A DNA stretch of 64,000 nucleotides. Source: Effrenium voratum (taxonomy: Eukaryota > Sar > Dinophyceae > Suessiales > Symbiodiniaceae). Both the position numbers and the translations under genes were made by a program. Each line of letters opens with the position of its first letter. Position 1 is the first letter of the stretch. Shown one piece after another: positions 36,701 to 48,700 of this stretch. The notes beneath the pieces were generated by a model. That model was not told where the DNA came from. It ran no database searches and saw only the letters and a program-made list of their open reading frames with translations. The stretch is from the NCBI GenBank assembly GCA_963377175.1, contig CAUJNA010003731.1, positions 226,056 through 290,055 of the forward strand. Direction: 5' to 3'.

Positions 36701-39700
36701 TATACCAATGTTAAACACATTGTATGCTGCAGTTATACCAATGTTATACATTTTGTGTTACCACATTAATACCATATTTGGGCTCAGATGTCATACCCCG
36801 TTGGTATAAAATCTGTAAAATTGATACAAAATTGGTATGACAATTTGTATGAAATTGGTATGAAATCTGGCCCATAAACTTGGTATATATCCACTAAATC
36901 CCAACGGCACGGCCAGATTTCATACCAATTGTTGCATGCCCGGATGTATACCAATGTCATACCAATTTCATACAAAGTTCATAACAATTTCATTTCAATT
37001 TTCATACCATTTGTTATATCAATTTTATACAAATTGCATGCCAACTGGGTATGACATCTGAGCCCAAATATGGTCTGACATGTGTATAATGTGGTACCAA
37101 CGATGTATATCATTGGTATAAATGTAGCATACAATGTGTTTAAAATTGGCATAAATTTAGTATAAAGTTGGCATATACAAGTATGAAATTGGTATTGATT
37201 GGTATCAAGTTGGTATAAACATTGGTGTCAAATTGGTATCAAATTGGTATAAACATTGGTATCAAATTGGTCTGAAATGGGTACTGACTTGGCCTAAAGA
37301 GTTATTGTTCGAGGCAGTCCTCAAGGTAGCAGGTGTCCAAGAATGTCAGGACGAGTTCCCATCAGGATAAAAAAACAAGCTCTATCATTTTCTTTTTGAC
37401 CCTCCAAAATGGCGGTTCCCCTTTTAAGACCGCAAAAGCAGGGGGCTTTTCGCGCCCCCGCCCCCAAAGCGGCCGCCCTTCGAGGACTTGGTGCCCCGAT
37501 GGCTCACCTTCGTGCGCGGCGTGGTGGACTCCGAGGATCTGCCGCTGAACGTGGGCCGCGAGATTTTGCAGAAGAGCCGCAGCTTCGGCCGAAGTTCGAA
37601 GCCGAGGGATGTTCCCAAGGGACCCAGCAAGTTGGACCGGATCCGAGAAAAAAATAACATAGACACAAATAAACAGAAGCTGAGGGATCCGGCAAACTGG
37701 TGGACCCCTTTTGCTTGCTTTTGGTTGGGACCAAATGGCAGCCTTTTCGCAGAAGCTGAGGCTTACGGATCCGACGAAAAGGTTGCCCAAAGCCGGCCTA
37801 GCAAAATAGGTTTTCCAATTTTGGTCCATATTTAGTGGCCCCAAAAGGTTAACCTTTTGGTTCCAGGTGCTTTGGGCAACTGAGAATTCCGCCAAACCGG
37901 TTCCCAAGCCGGAGCCCACCAAGTTGGATCGGATCCGGGAAAAACACTAGAGGACGATTGGCCCGAAAGCATTTTCCCCAAGCGCTCTTCCAGCCGCGGA
38001 GACACCTTTTTACATCGATGCGGCGAGCGTGTCTGCACACGGCGATGCTCAATGTGTATGGTTACATGAGAGCTCCATCTCATCGTCCTGCGAGAGGAAA
38101 CATGGCAGTGTCTGCGCAGGCTGCATTGTTCCAGACTACTGCGCGCAAGTTGCTGCCGCGGACCAGGGGGGAATCGAGCCCGCGACCGCGCGACTGCGAA
38201 AGCAGGCGCAAACCACGAGACAATTTCCAAAGGCCATTTCGCGAGTAAGAAAAACGCACGGCGCCACAGCGAGAGCGCTTCGACACAAACGATCTCCATA
38301 GAGGGCTCGCCGAGACTAACACGAATTCGTACGGCGAGAGCGCGTCGACACGAGCGATAGCCGCGACAACGCCGATCCCCGCAGAGGGTCGCGCGTGCAG
38401 ATCAGACATCGCAAAACTCCTCGAGTTTTTGTAGCTCGAACACGCCGATCCCCGCAGAGGGTCGCGCGGGCATATCAGAAAAATCCCCTCGAGTTTTTGT
38501 ACCTCGACCACGCCGATCCCCGCAGAGTGTTAATCCGCGCACCGCAACAACGCAAAAAAAACCTTGAGTTTTTGCACCTCGACCACGCCGATCCCCGCAG
38601 AGGGTCGCGCGGGCCCGCAAGAATCGCAAAAAACCTCGAGTTTTTGCACCTCGACCACGCCGATCCCCGCAGAGGGTCGAAATCCCGATCTTGGCTCTAT
38701 GCACTTGGCTCTATGCGCTCGGCTCTACGCACTCGGCTCTGTGCGCTTGGCTCTATGCACTCGGCTCTATGCACTCGGCTCTGTGCACTCGGCTCTTGCA
38801 CTTGGCTCTATGCACTTGGCTCTACGCACTTGGCTCAATGCACGGCTCTATGCACTTGGCTCCATGCACTTGGCTCTACGCGCTCGGCTCTATGCACTCG
38901 GCTCTGCGCACTCGGCTCTATGCACTTGGCTCTATTTGCACTTGGCTCTATTTGCACTTGGCTCTATGCACGTGGCTCTATGCTCTTGGCTCCATGTACT
39001 TGGCTCTATGTATTTGGCTCTGCGCAAGTGACCCTTTGTAAGTTGGTCCGAGAGCTCCGCGCGGAAGAGCCGTTCGCGATGCTTTCGGGAAAGCAAAAAC
39101 CTGGGCGTTTTCAAGACGGTCAAGGTGGTGCTTTAGCCAAGGTGTTGTAGCCAGTGCCAAGGTATGGCAAAAAACAGATCAAACTGGGCTTGGCATAAGC
39201 CTGGCGGATTTTTGACACAGTTTCTGCGAGGTCTTGTGCTCTATGTTTTTGTTCATACAACGATGGCTGAGATCAGGTTCAGAGCTATGGTCGAGCAGCC
39301 CCCTACAAGTGCTGACAACAATAGCCCACATGTGCACCTTCAAGAGGCTTCAACAGTAGGAGGTAGCTGCACGGACACACAAAGTTGGAGTGGCCACTCG
39401 TCATGCTCAGGAACGCTTAAGATCATCCGCAAGAGGGTCGTGCGCAAGGTGCTGGACACTATTGACGAGCCTTGGCTCACATGATAAAGCAGTCACTGCA
39501 ACGGAGCCGCACAGGCTTTGGACTGCTTTTTGCAGAAGGGAACTTTTTGCTGAAGGAATATAGCGGCATTCTGCTTTATGTCTCCCTCTTGTGACATGCG
39601 ATGCCGCTGTGAAATGTTGTGGCCGTCCGACTTCGCAGATCAAAATGATGTGGACAAGTCTCATCGCCATAGCCGCTGAGGGTGCTTCTACAGCCCTGTA

Positions 39701-42700
39701 GTGCCAAATTACATAGGGGCCCCTTTCCCCTGCCATTCTTTCTGTGACTGTCGTAGATTGCAATGAGTTGCCAATTGTTAAAGGAAGGACCCCCCCCCGG
39801 TCATTGGAGGAACCCAAACATCTAGCAACACACATCTTCCTGCAGCCTTGGATTTTCATGGCTGTTAGGACCTCAGGGAGAACGACCCAACCAAGTTCGA
39901 GTCCTTCTGGACCAGCAACCTTGCCAGCAATAGCGAAGCTAGCCAGCTCACGCGCATGCGTTTGGCGCATCAAATGCGGCCGTTTGAAGAATGCACCATT
40001 GGACGCGAGAATTCTGCTGGAACATCCTGAGGCTACGGAAAGTACTTCAAGGTCGGCTTGGTTGAGGACCTGGACTACAAGGACTGATCTTTCAAGGTGC
40101 CTGTTTGTTTAATGAGTGTATATATGGGGACAATGTTTCCAATGCAATGGGTGGTAGAATCTCGGCTCATGAGCCTTAGGCCTGTCACCACAGGTGTGAC
40201 GGCAGGATCCAGCGTAGCCCTTGCCCTGAAACTTCTTGGGTGGGCAGAGCAATATCCGCTGCCTCCTTTCTTCGACCCTGCATCATCCAGCACTGGTCAG
40301 GTGGTGGAACCCTGGAGCTTTCTGCTTGGCCTGATCTGCGGGCTCCTGATCTACACCATCCTTGAGTGGTTTTTCACGTTGCGCTGGTGCATTGTGACTT
40401 GGTTTCAACACCACTTCGGGGCTACATCAGTTTCTGGTTCGCGAAAGGAGCTGTACAAGCTCCTTTGATGAGTGACCGGATCACTACCTTGGAAGACGAG
40501 GTAGCGGATCTCCGAGAAGAAGTGCAACGGCTGGCTCTCAGCGTCTCTGGCCTCAAGCGTCAGCTGCGTGAGGTGCTTCGTGGCCCTTCTGGGTCTCAAG
40601 CGGCAAGTGTGCGTGGTGGGGAGTCTGATCGGTCTGTGGATTCTTTCTCGCTGGTCAGTCGTGCAGACGCAACGGGAGCTTCTACAGCTGCTTTGCGTCA
40701 TTCTGGCACTGCTGACAGCAGTGAATCTGGATTGCAAGTGCGCGGAGGTGCTCCCGGCTCTTCTGGCTCATTGACTTGGCCTGAGCGCGAGGCAATTGCT
40801 GAAGAGATTGGTGGTTGGATCAATAGGTGCTTGGAGGGTCGTCATCGTGGGTTGAGTGGGCGTGAGAAGAACCATCTCGGCTCCAGGATCTACGTGGTGG
40901 TGCGTGACTATCCAGGTTCAATTTACTCTCCGGTCAAGGTCTTCAAGTCCTTCACCCCTTGCAAGAACCTGTGCACGCGCAACGGCGAGTCCGGGAACGC
41001 AATCTACGTGGGCTTCCCTTCGGAGCGTGAGGCGCGACGGGCGGTGGCTGCAGCTGGACTGATTTGGCCCGGCTTCGTGGAGCAATGAGCGGGGAGGACG
41101 ACGACACTGCCACTGGCATTTCCTATTTGCTGGGGGAAGGTTTGCTGAATTCAGACTTTGAAGTGCTTTTGTTCACCAGCCATTTGTCTTCTGGTGACAT
41201 CAAGTTTCAATTGATTGCTATTTCGGAATTTGAAAGCCGACCTTTGGTTGCTGTGCCCCACTCAGTATGGCATCGCAATGTGAATCGCCGGCTACTTGTT
41301 TCAGGAGCCCTGAAGAAGGTGACCCAAGTCGAAGTACTGGTAGCCGACTCAGACTCCCCTATGACACAGATAGAAGGCATGAAGATGAAGTTGTGGGTCG
41401 GTTTTCTCGAGCCGACTCTTCTAGCGGATGTGGAGGTGTTTTCAGATGGAGCTCAGTGCGATTACTTTTTCATGCAGCAAGGGGAGAAACTTTACATCCC
41501 TCTTGCCGCCTCTCTGATTGCCGCAGCCAACGACCATTTTGCATTCTTCTCTGCGCAGGAGGAAGAGGAGGAAGCGTACGATCCCATCGACCCAGACGAT
41601 CAGCCTCTGGTGGGTGTGGACGGGCGACCTCTGAGTGCCGGCGGGCCTGGATCTGCGGACCTCGAGACGAGGATGGGACATGTGGAGTCAGTGTTGGATG
41701 GCCTGCAGTCGAGCATGCAGCAGCTCCTGCAGATGCAGCGTTCCAAGGCCCATCAGACACCGACCAAGACGAAGCCAGCGCCCATGCCAACAAAGCTGAA
41801 GGCCAAACCTTCTTCGTCGTCAGGAGCTGCGTTGAAGACGATGGATTTTCCTCACCTCGATCCAGGAGTTGTTCAAGCTGCTCTGCAGGCCGGTGTGTCT
41901 CACGAGAGCTTGGGCCAGATGGAGAGGGTGGTCTTGCAGAATGCGCGAGCAAGGAAGACAGCAGATGTGCATGCGAACATCGTTCTGGACCCTCTGTCCG
42001 AGGACGGAGGTTCGGCCACGGAGCAGGAGATGGAGGAAGCCCCTGTCGGAGGATCTGGGTCTCAAGTTCAAGACCCATTAGCTTCATCCCTTGCCAAGCT
42101 GACCAACATCATGGAGCTGCTGACCGAGGAGAAGCAGAAGAAGACAACTGGGTCAAAGCTAGATTCTGCCCTCGACGCTGTGCAAGCGACAGGGTCAGAT
42201 GTTACAAGCTTGGGCTCAGGCAAGAAGACAGCTGTGGCAAGGCGGGCGTTGCGAAGCGCTTTCCAAGAGCATCCGGAGGAAGTTCATCTGCTGATCGAAA
42301 GACTGATGTTCGAGGACCTGAACTCGCAGACCCTGCCGCCAGGCTGCCAACCCCGAGGTCTGAGCGCACGGGCGTGGGTCGAATTTCGTTCTCGAATTGG
42401 GTCCTACAAATCCTCGGCTTACTCCTCGTGGTGCATTGCGGGCATTCTGGATTCTCTGTTGGCCAACAATGTACCTCAGGCCAGAGCCCGTGCCTGTTTG
42501 GGTCTGCTGCAGATCGACCAGGCGTCAGTAGATCGAGGTTCGTGGACGCTAGCTGCAGAGCTCAGTCTCGAGCAAGGGCCTCCACTCACAGCAATGTCCC
42601 AACATGTGCCCCCCGATGTGATGCAGGGAGATTCGCCATTTTCAAAGCTGCTGGATGCACGGTGGGCAGAAGTGTCGATATCCCACCTTCGCGACCAGGA

Positions 42701-45700
42701 CGAATACCTGACAAAGCGAAGGAATATTGGCAGGAGCACTGGAAAGCCTGCAGAGGAGAGCGGCAGCCTGAGCCCAGACGCCAAGAAAAAGAGCCGCCCC
42801 GGAGCCAAACCGAAGGCGGCCACGACTGCGGAGAAGAGTTCAGATGCATGACGGCTCGTGATGAGCCTTTGCCTGCTGATGGTGATCGCTGCACCAAGCC
42901 GCCTCTGCCTAAGCTGCCCGGGTCTGATGCCGCCACCGTCAATGTTCCGGGTTTTTTGAATTCGCTGCCCAGGTTGCTGTTAAAGTCCAAATGCGGCCTA
43001 CAGGGTTTTTTGCTTTCCATCGTGCAGTCCCACCAGGTTAATGATGCCTGTACGTCAATGGCTGGTGTGGTCTGGCCTTGTCCGGTGCCTTACCCGGAGG
43101 TTTTCCGGGCGGGTGCGGCGCAGCGGGTTGAGAGCGCACATTTCAAGCGCCTTTGTTGCCTTCAGATTATTGTACTTGATTGGTATTTTCTGGGGTGTCC
43201 TGCGGCTGCTCCTGCGTCACTGCGACTTGGTGCCAGGCTCAATGCAAAACAGTGGTCAGTCGTCCGGATGATCGAACACCTTGCCGTTGATCGAAACTTT
43301 CCAATTAGTGTTGAGGCGGTTGACATGGGCCGGGCCGCCACGAAGATTGAGGACTTTCAGAAGTGTATGGACGTCCTGGGCCGTGCCACTGCCGACTTGC
43401 ACAATTTTGAAGGTATGTACGCCCCTTTGAAGCCTAGCAAGACTTGTGTTTTTGAGCACCGTGAGCTACGTTGTGGATCGATTGCTGGGAGGTCAGATCA
43501 TGACCCTGTCGTCACGGCCAAGCCTTTGTTTGCAGACAGGCTGCACTTTCCTGGCCCTCCACGCTTTGACCCCCGGAAGTTCTTTGATGACTGCACCCTT
43601 GAGCGGTACGACAGACCCATTTCGACTGGCCTGTCTCCTGATGATGTTGATGAAATTCCTCCAAAAGTGTCTGTGCGAGCCACGCAGCAGAACAAGCTCG
43701 ACTTGTACCGCAAACTGGCACTTTCCGGCCGCCTTCAGCCCATCCGGACTGGGACCTTCTATGATGGTTACACTTCTGGCCTCTTCGCAGTTGGCAAGGA
43801 TCAGCTGAGGGATAGGATGGTGCTGGATGGCAGGCCTGCCAATATTTTGGACGTCGGGCAGCGCAAGTGGTGCCTTGGCATGGCCTCCGCATCATCTCTC
43901 TGCGGCCTTTATCTCCAAGCTGGTTGCGACCTTTGCGTCAGTGGCGAGGACCTACGTGATTTTTTCTATCAGTTCCGTGTGAACGATGAACGCATTTCAC
44001 GCAACACCCTGTGCTCGCCACTGACTTTGGCTGAAGCCAAATATGTGTTTGGAGAGCACTTCAGCTGGCCCGATGATGTCGTTGAGGTTGGGCTTTCCAC
44101 GCTGGCCATGGGCGATTGTTGCGCTGTAGAGTTTGCGCAATGTTCGCACTTGGCGATGTGCTTGCAGTTCGGGGTCGCTGCCGTGGGTGAATTGCTTTCC
44201 CTTCGAGGTTCTGTACCGCGGGGCTTGCTACAAGTGGGGATCATTGTGGACGATTTGATCGTCCTCGAACAGATCCTGAAGACGCAGCGGAACTCCAAGG
44301 TCGCCACAAAAGCTGATGCTAGGATGGCGGCCGCGAGAAATGCTTACACCTCTGTTGGCCTTGAATCGAACCCGAAGAAAGCCTTCGCCAATGAGGACAA
44401 GTGTCGTTTTTGGGGCCTTGAAATTGACGGAGTTGCTGGACTTCTTCGACCGTCTTCGCTACGCCTCTGGCCTATTTGCTTGGTGACTATGCGGGTGGTG
44501 ACTTTGGGCCTTTGCACCGTCAGCCTGATCGAGGCTCTTGCAGGAAGTTGGGTTTCATTGCTGGGACTACGGAGGAAGCTCTTTTGCATCCTTGATCTTA
44601 TTTTTGAACCCCTTGGCATTGCCGACCAGAAGGCGATCATACGGCTTTCCCCAGAGCTGTTATCCGAACTTGGGTCGTTGGTGGTCTTGGCTACGTTGAG
44701 TTGTGTTAACCTTCGGGCAGACTTCCTTGAGCAGGTCGTTGCTACGGACGCCTCAGAAGGCTGGATGGCTGGTGTATCGGCTTTTTGCCCTCGAGACATC
44801 GTTGCTGAGGCGTCTCGCTTTTCTCTGCGAAAAGGTGTCTGGACCAAGCTGTTATCTCCGATCCGGGCTTGGCAGCGTGGGCATGGTCTCCTTCAACCTG
44901 ACCATGAGCTGCCGGATGATGAGGTGGGCTACCAAACACACCCTCTCTGGATTCTGCTTGCGAGATGCATTCAGTACAAGACCGATTGGAGGTGTGAAGT
45001 CCGTCGCAAAACCCATATTAACATCCTGGAGCTTCGAGCGCACCTAAAGCAGGAACGTCGGCTCGCCTCGAAGTACAAGAGTGTTAGGGCATTGCACGGC
45101 ATTGACTCACAGGTTTGCTTGGGGGCGGTCATCAAAGGCCGCTCTGCTTCTTCATCCTTGAATGCGGAGATGAAGAGATCGGTTGCTCCTGCTATTGGCT
45201 CTGACATCTATGGTATGTATATGTATTTTCCCTCGTCCTGGAATCCTGCTGATGGACCCACAAGGGATGCTGACACACCGGATGTATCTGCCCCACTCCC
45301 GGAATGGTGGAATGATGTGATCGAACAGCGGTTTGATTCTTTTGATGCGTGGCTTGAGGATCATGGTGCTCACAGTTTTCTTGCTGGCATTGATTTTTCC
45401 GAATTGTACAGTTGCGATGCGGTTGACTTAAGACCCAACAGTGTGATACGACGCAAGCGTGGCAACAGATTGCGGGCTCGTGCGAGAAGGGTGAATGCTG
45501 AAGAGGATGCCGATGGTGTGTGCCTCGATCACCAGGAGATGACTGAAGTTGAGATGCTGCTGCGGACGTTCAAGAAGAGCCAGTTCTTTTACACCGGCAA
45601 TTGTCCTGACTTTTCACGTCCTGGTGGGCTTGATCTCTTCAGCGGAAGGTGCGGCGTCGCCAAAGCTATGATTGAGCTGGGCTGCCCGTGGGTGCTGACA

Positions 45701-48700
45701 TTCGACTACGCGAGGTCTGCTAATGAGGACTTGCTGCAATGTGAGCTTCGTTCAAAGATTGAGAAGTTGATTTCCTTAGGTGCCTTCCTCACCCTTGGTG
45801 CAGCTCCTATTTGTTCGAGCTTCAGCGTTGCAATCACACCGCCGGTGCGAAGCCACCAGTACCCTCGTGGAATCCCGGGGCTACGTCACTTGATGTCAGA
45901 GGGTCAAAGAGGGCAACAGCCATTCAGACTGGATGCGACACCTTGTGAGCCTTGTTGAATCTGTCGGTATGACTTGGTGGGTCGAAAACCCAGATTTGTC
46001 ATGGTGGTGGCGTCAGAGATCTTGGCGACAGTTCAGGAACTCACATGGGCCAAAGCTGTTCCGTCTGTGTTTCTGCCGGTTTGGAACGAAGTGGCGAAAA
46101 GCCACTAGAATTGCAACCAACGGGCCTTTGAGTGGAGTGACTATGTGGTGCCAGTGCACCAGACCCCACCTGCAGTTGCGTGGCATGTGTGCAGCAAAGA
46201 GGATCCCGTGGACGCTTGTAGCTCAGCCCTACCCGCGAGGCCTTTGCAGGATGTTGGCAGCATCTCTTTGCACTTCAGCTGGATGGGTCGGGAAGAGCAA
46301 GTTGAACGTTGCTCGCTGCAGCCGATGTGACACACTGCGTGTTGGCGAGGCCCAAAACCCCGGGCCACGTGGACGGAAGCAACAGCATGCCTTTTCCCTT
46401 GAGGAGGTGCAGACCTTGAGCGCGGCCACTCTTGCAATCCAAGCTCGCGAATTGGGAGCCTTCTTCAGCTGGTGCCGCCTGCGCTCTGGGAACACAAACT
46501 TTGAGAGTCTTTTCCACCTGGTTCCTGCTTTTTTGCCAACCTGTCTCCGAGCATATGGTGATTACAGCTTCCAGCGTGGTGGCTCCTTGTTTAATTTTAG
46601 GCACCTGCTGTTGGCAGCGCAGAGGTGGTGTTCGGCTTCACGCCCTTGTATGCAATCTGCTTGGGAGCTGGTTGAACGATGGGAGGTGCAATATCCAGTG
46701 ACGCATCGCGCTCCTGTTCCGGAGGTCCTGGTAAAGGCTATGTGCTGCCTAGCCTGGCAGCGAAAGTGGTTTTCCTGGGTTGGTATTACACTGATTGCAT
46801 TTTATGGCGCTGGCCGACTTGGTGAAGTGATTTCCTGCCTTAGACAGGATCTGGTCCTCCCCTGCGACCTCTGTGATTTGTCTGGTGCAGTTTTCCTTCG
46901 ACTGCGAAGGTTTAAAAGCCTACACCGCCAACCTGCAAAAGTGCAACATATGAAGATTAGTGACCAGGTTGCTGTGAAGCTTTTGACCATTATCTTCAAC
47001 AAGCTCCCTATGGATGACCGGCTTTTCCCGGCCTCTCATTATCAGTACCGAATGCGCTGGAACCTACTTTTGGCCGATTTGGGCATTCCTGCTGAGCGTA
47101 AGCTGACGCCAGGCGGATTGAGAGGAGGAAGCGCCGTTTTCCATTACAGAGCTGGCAAACCCGTTGCTGATTTGCTTTGGCTGATGAGGCTTCGGTCGCA
47201 GACAACACTTGAAAGCTATTTGCAGGAAGTCGCTGCCTTGAATATACTTGGGTCTTTGTCTTCTGATTCGCGTTCCTCGATCATGGCTTTTGCTGCTACC
47301 TTCCCCTTGCTGGTTTTTGCTGTATTTCCAGGGTCTTGACAAACGCAACGCCTTTGTCTGCACTCGTCCTTCGTGACCTGGACCGTGGCTCCTAAAGTTG
47401 GAAGGGAACTTTTCCTTGCATGGTTGGCTGGTCAATCCTTTGATGACTGCAGTGATTTTCTTTTGGTGATGCCACATCTCTGGTGCTGGCTTGGGATTCA
47501 CTATTTTCACTGCGGTGCTCCTGATTGACTTTCCTCGACCTGTGTGGTCGGTGTGCCCAAATCCTGACTTGGAGCGATGGAGAAAATGCGGTGATCGCTC
47601 AGCTATTTTTATGTTGCCACCTGCAATGGAGTTGTAAACATGGGGACAATGTTTCCAATGCAATGGGTGGTAGAATCTCGGCCCCACCCAGCCCGCCCGG
47701 GGCAAGCCCCCCGGAACTTTTCCTTGCATGGTTGGCTGGTCAATCCTTTGATGACTGCAGTGATTTTCTTTTGGTGATGCCACATCTCTGGTGCTGGCTT
47801 GGGATTCACTATTTTCACTGCGGTGCTCCTGATTGACTTTCCTCGACCTGTGTGGTCGGTGTGCCCAAATCCTGACTTGGAGCGATGGAGAAAATGCGGT
47901 GATCGCTCAGCTATTTTTATGTTGCCACCTGCAATGGAGTTGTAAACATATACATATATGCATAATATAAATATATTATTTTAGAAAATAATTTAGACAC
48001 ATATAAATACATGTTAAGTTGCGCTCTGCAGGATGAGTTGAAGCGCTTCGTGCGATTCTGGTCTTCCAAGAGCGGCGACAACCAAACCAGCCTTGACGAG
48101 TACATCGGCCGGATGAAGGCCGCAGAGAGTGAGTGAGAGAGCGGGAGGGAGCGAGAGGGACTCGGAGAGTGAGAGAGGGAGACGGAGGAACTGGACGGAA
48201 GATGTTGAGAAGTGGCGTTTGTGCATTGCCACTTCGGTGTTTGACATTTGCCAGCGTATGAATCTGGGACTCGTCCCGTGTGAGTTTTATCGGTTTTGTC
48301 TCAATCGGAAGTTGCAAAGCCGGCAGGAGGGCCAGGACAAGATCTACTTTGTGACCGGCGAGGGCCGCCGCGCAGCAGAGATTGCGCCGGCGATGGAGAA
48401 GATGCGCCTGAAGGAGACCACGTGAAGCAAACGCGGGGTGAGTGCCACCGGTGGGCCGGACGGACCAGGCTGAGTGGAGAGGTTGCGCGTAGATTTTCAG
48501 GACTATGAGGTGCTCTACATGGTGGACCCTCTTGACGAGATTTGCAGTCAGAGTATCGTTGACTACGAGGAGCTTTGGGCAGTCCGGGTGTTGCAAATGT
48601 CTGACGCGATCCCAAGACGTACACGAGCCAAGGGTGAAGAAGCCCGTCTCTATACTCCGTAGATTCCCGTTTGGAGTTTCCACTTTGGGCCCTCGAAGCG

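Larger units (their letters stand above)
40124..47948 (+). mobile_element. Tyrosine-recombinase (DIRS/PAT-like) retrotransposon with cytosine methyltransferase
   Basis: A 7.8 kb element inserted in HSP90 intron 14 (40082-48031), same strand as the host gene. It has split direct repeats: A1 40124-40166 equals A2 47640-47682 (43 bp), and B1 47405-47640 equals B2 47713-47948 (236 bp), all identical by eye. The order A1-ORFs-B1-A2-B2 is the arrangement of PAT/Ngaro-type tyrosine-recombinase retrotransposons; there are no LTRs and no integrase. Coding order is ORF1 (membrane protein), ORF2 (coiled coil), ORF3 (gag-like), ORF4 (RT, RNase H, methyltransferase) and ORF5 (rest of methyltransferase, tyrosine recombinase). 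Frames are open apart from the ORF4/ORF5 shift, and repeats have not diverged, so the insertion is recent. Retrotransposons with captured cytosine methyltransferases have been reported from dinoflagellates, so the class may not be new. Confidence 0.88.

Noticed and set aside
36475..37290. Possible CRISPR-like array of TTGGTATA repeats
   Set aside because: Repeats are degenerate, spacers are not unique or of fixed length, and the region is a eukaryotic intron.
38395..39150. 251-codon Leu/Gly/Ser/Ala repeat protein
   Set aside because: Translation of the 75-bp and 14-bp satellites inside HSP90 intron 11.
41267..42847. Upstream 527-codon extension of retrotransposon ORF4
   Set aside because: It overlaps ORF3 in another frame with Cys/Arg/Ser-rich, non-domain sequence. 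The ATGA start at 42848 is better supported.
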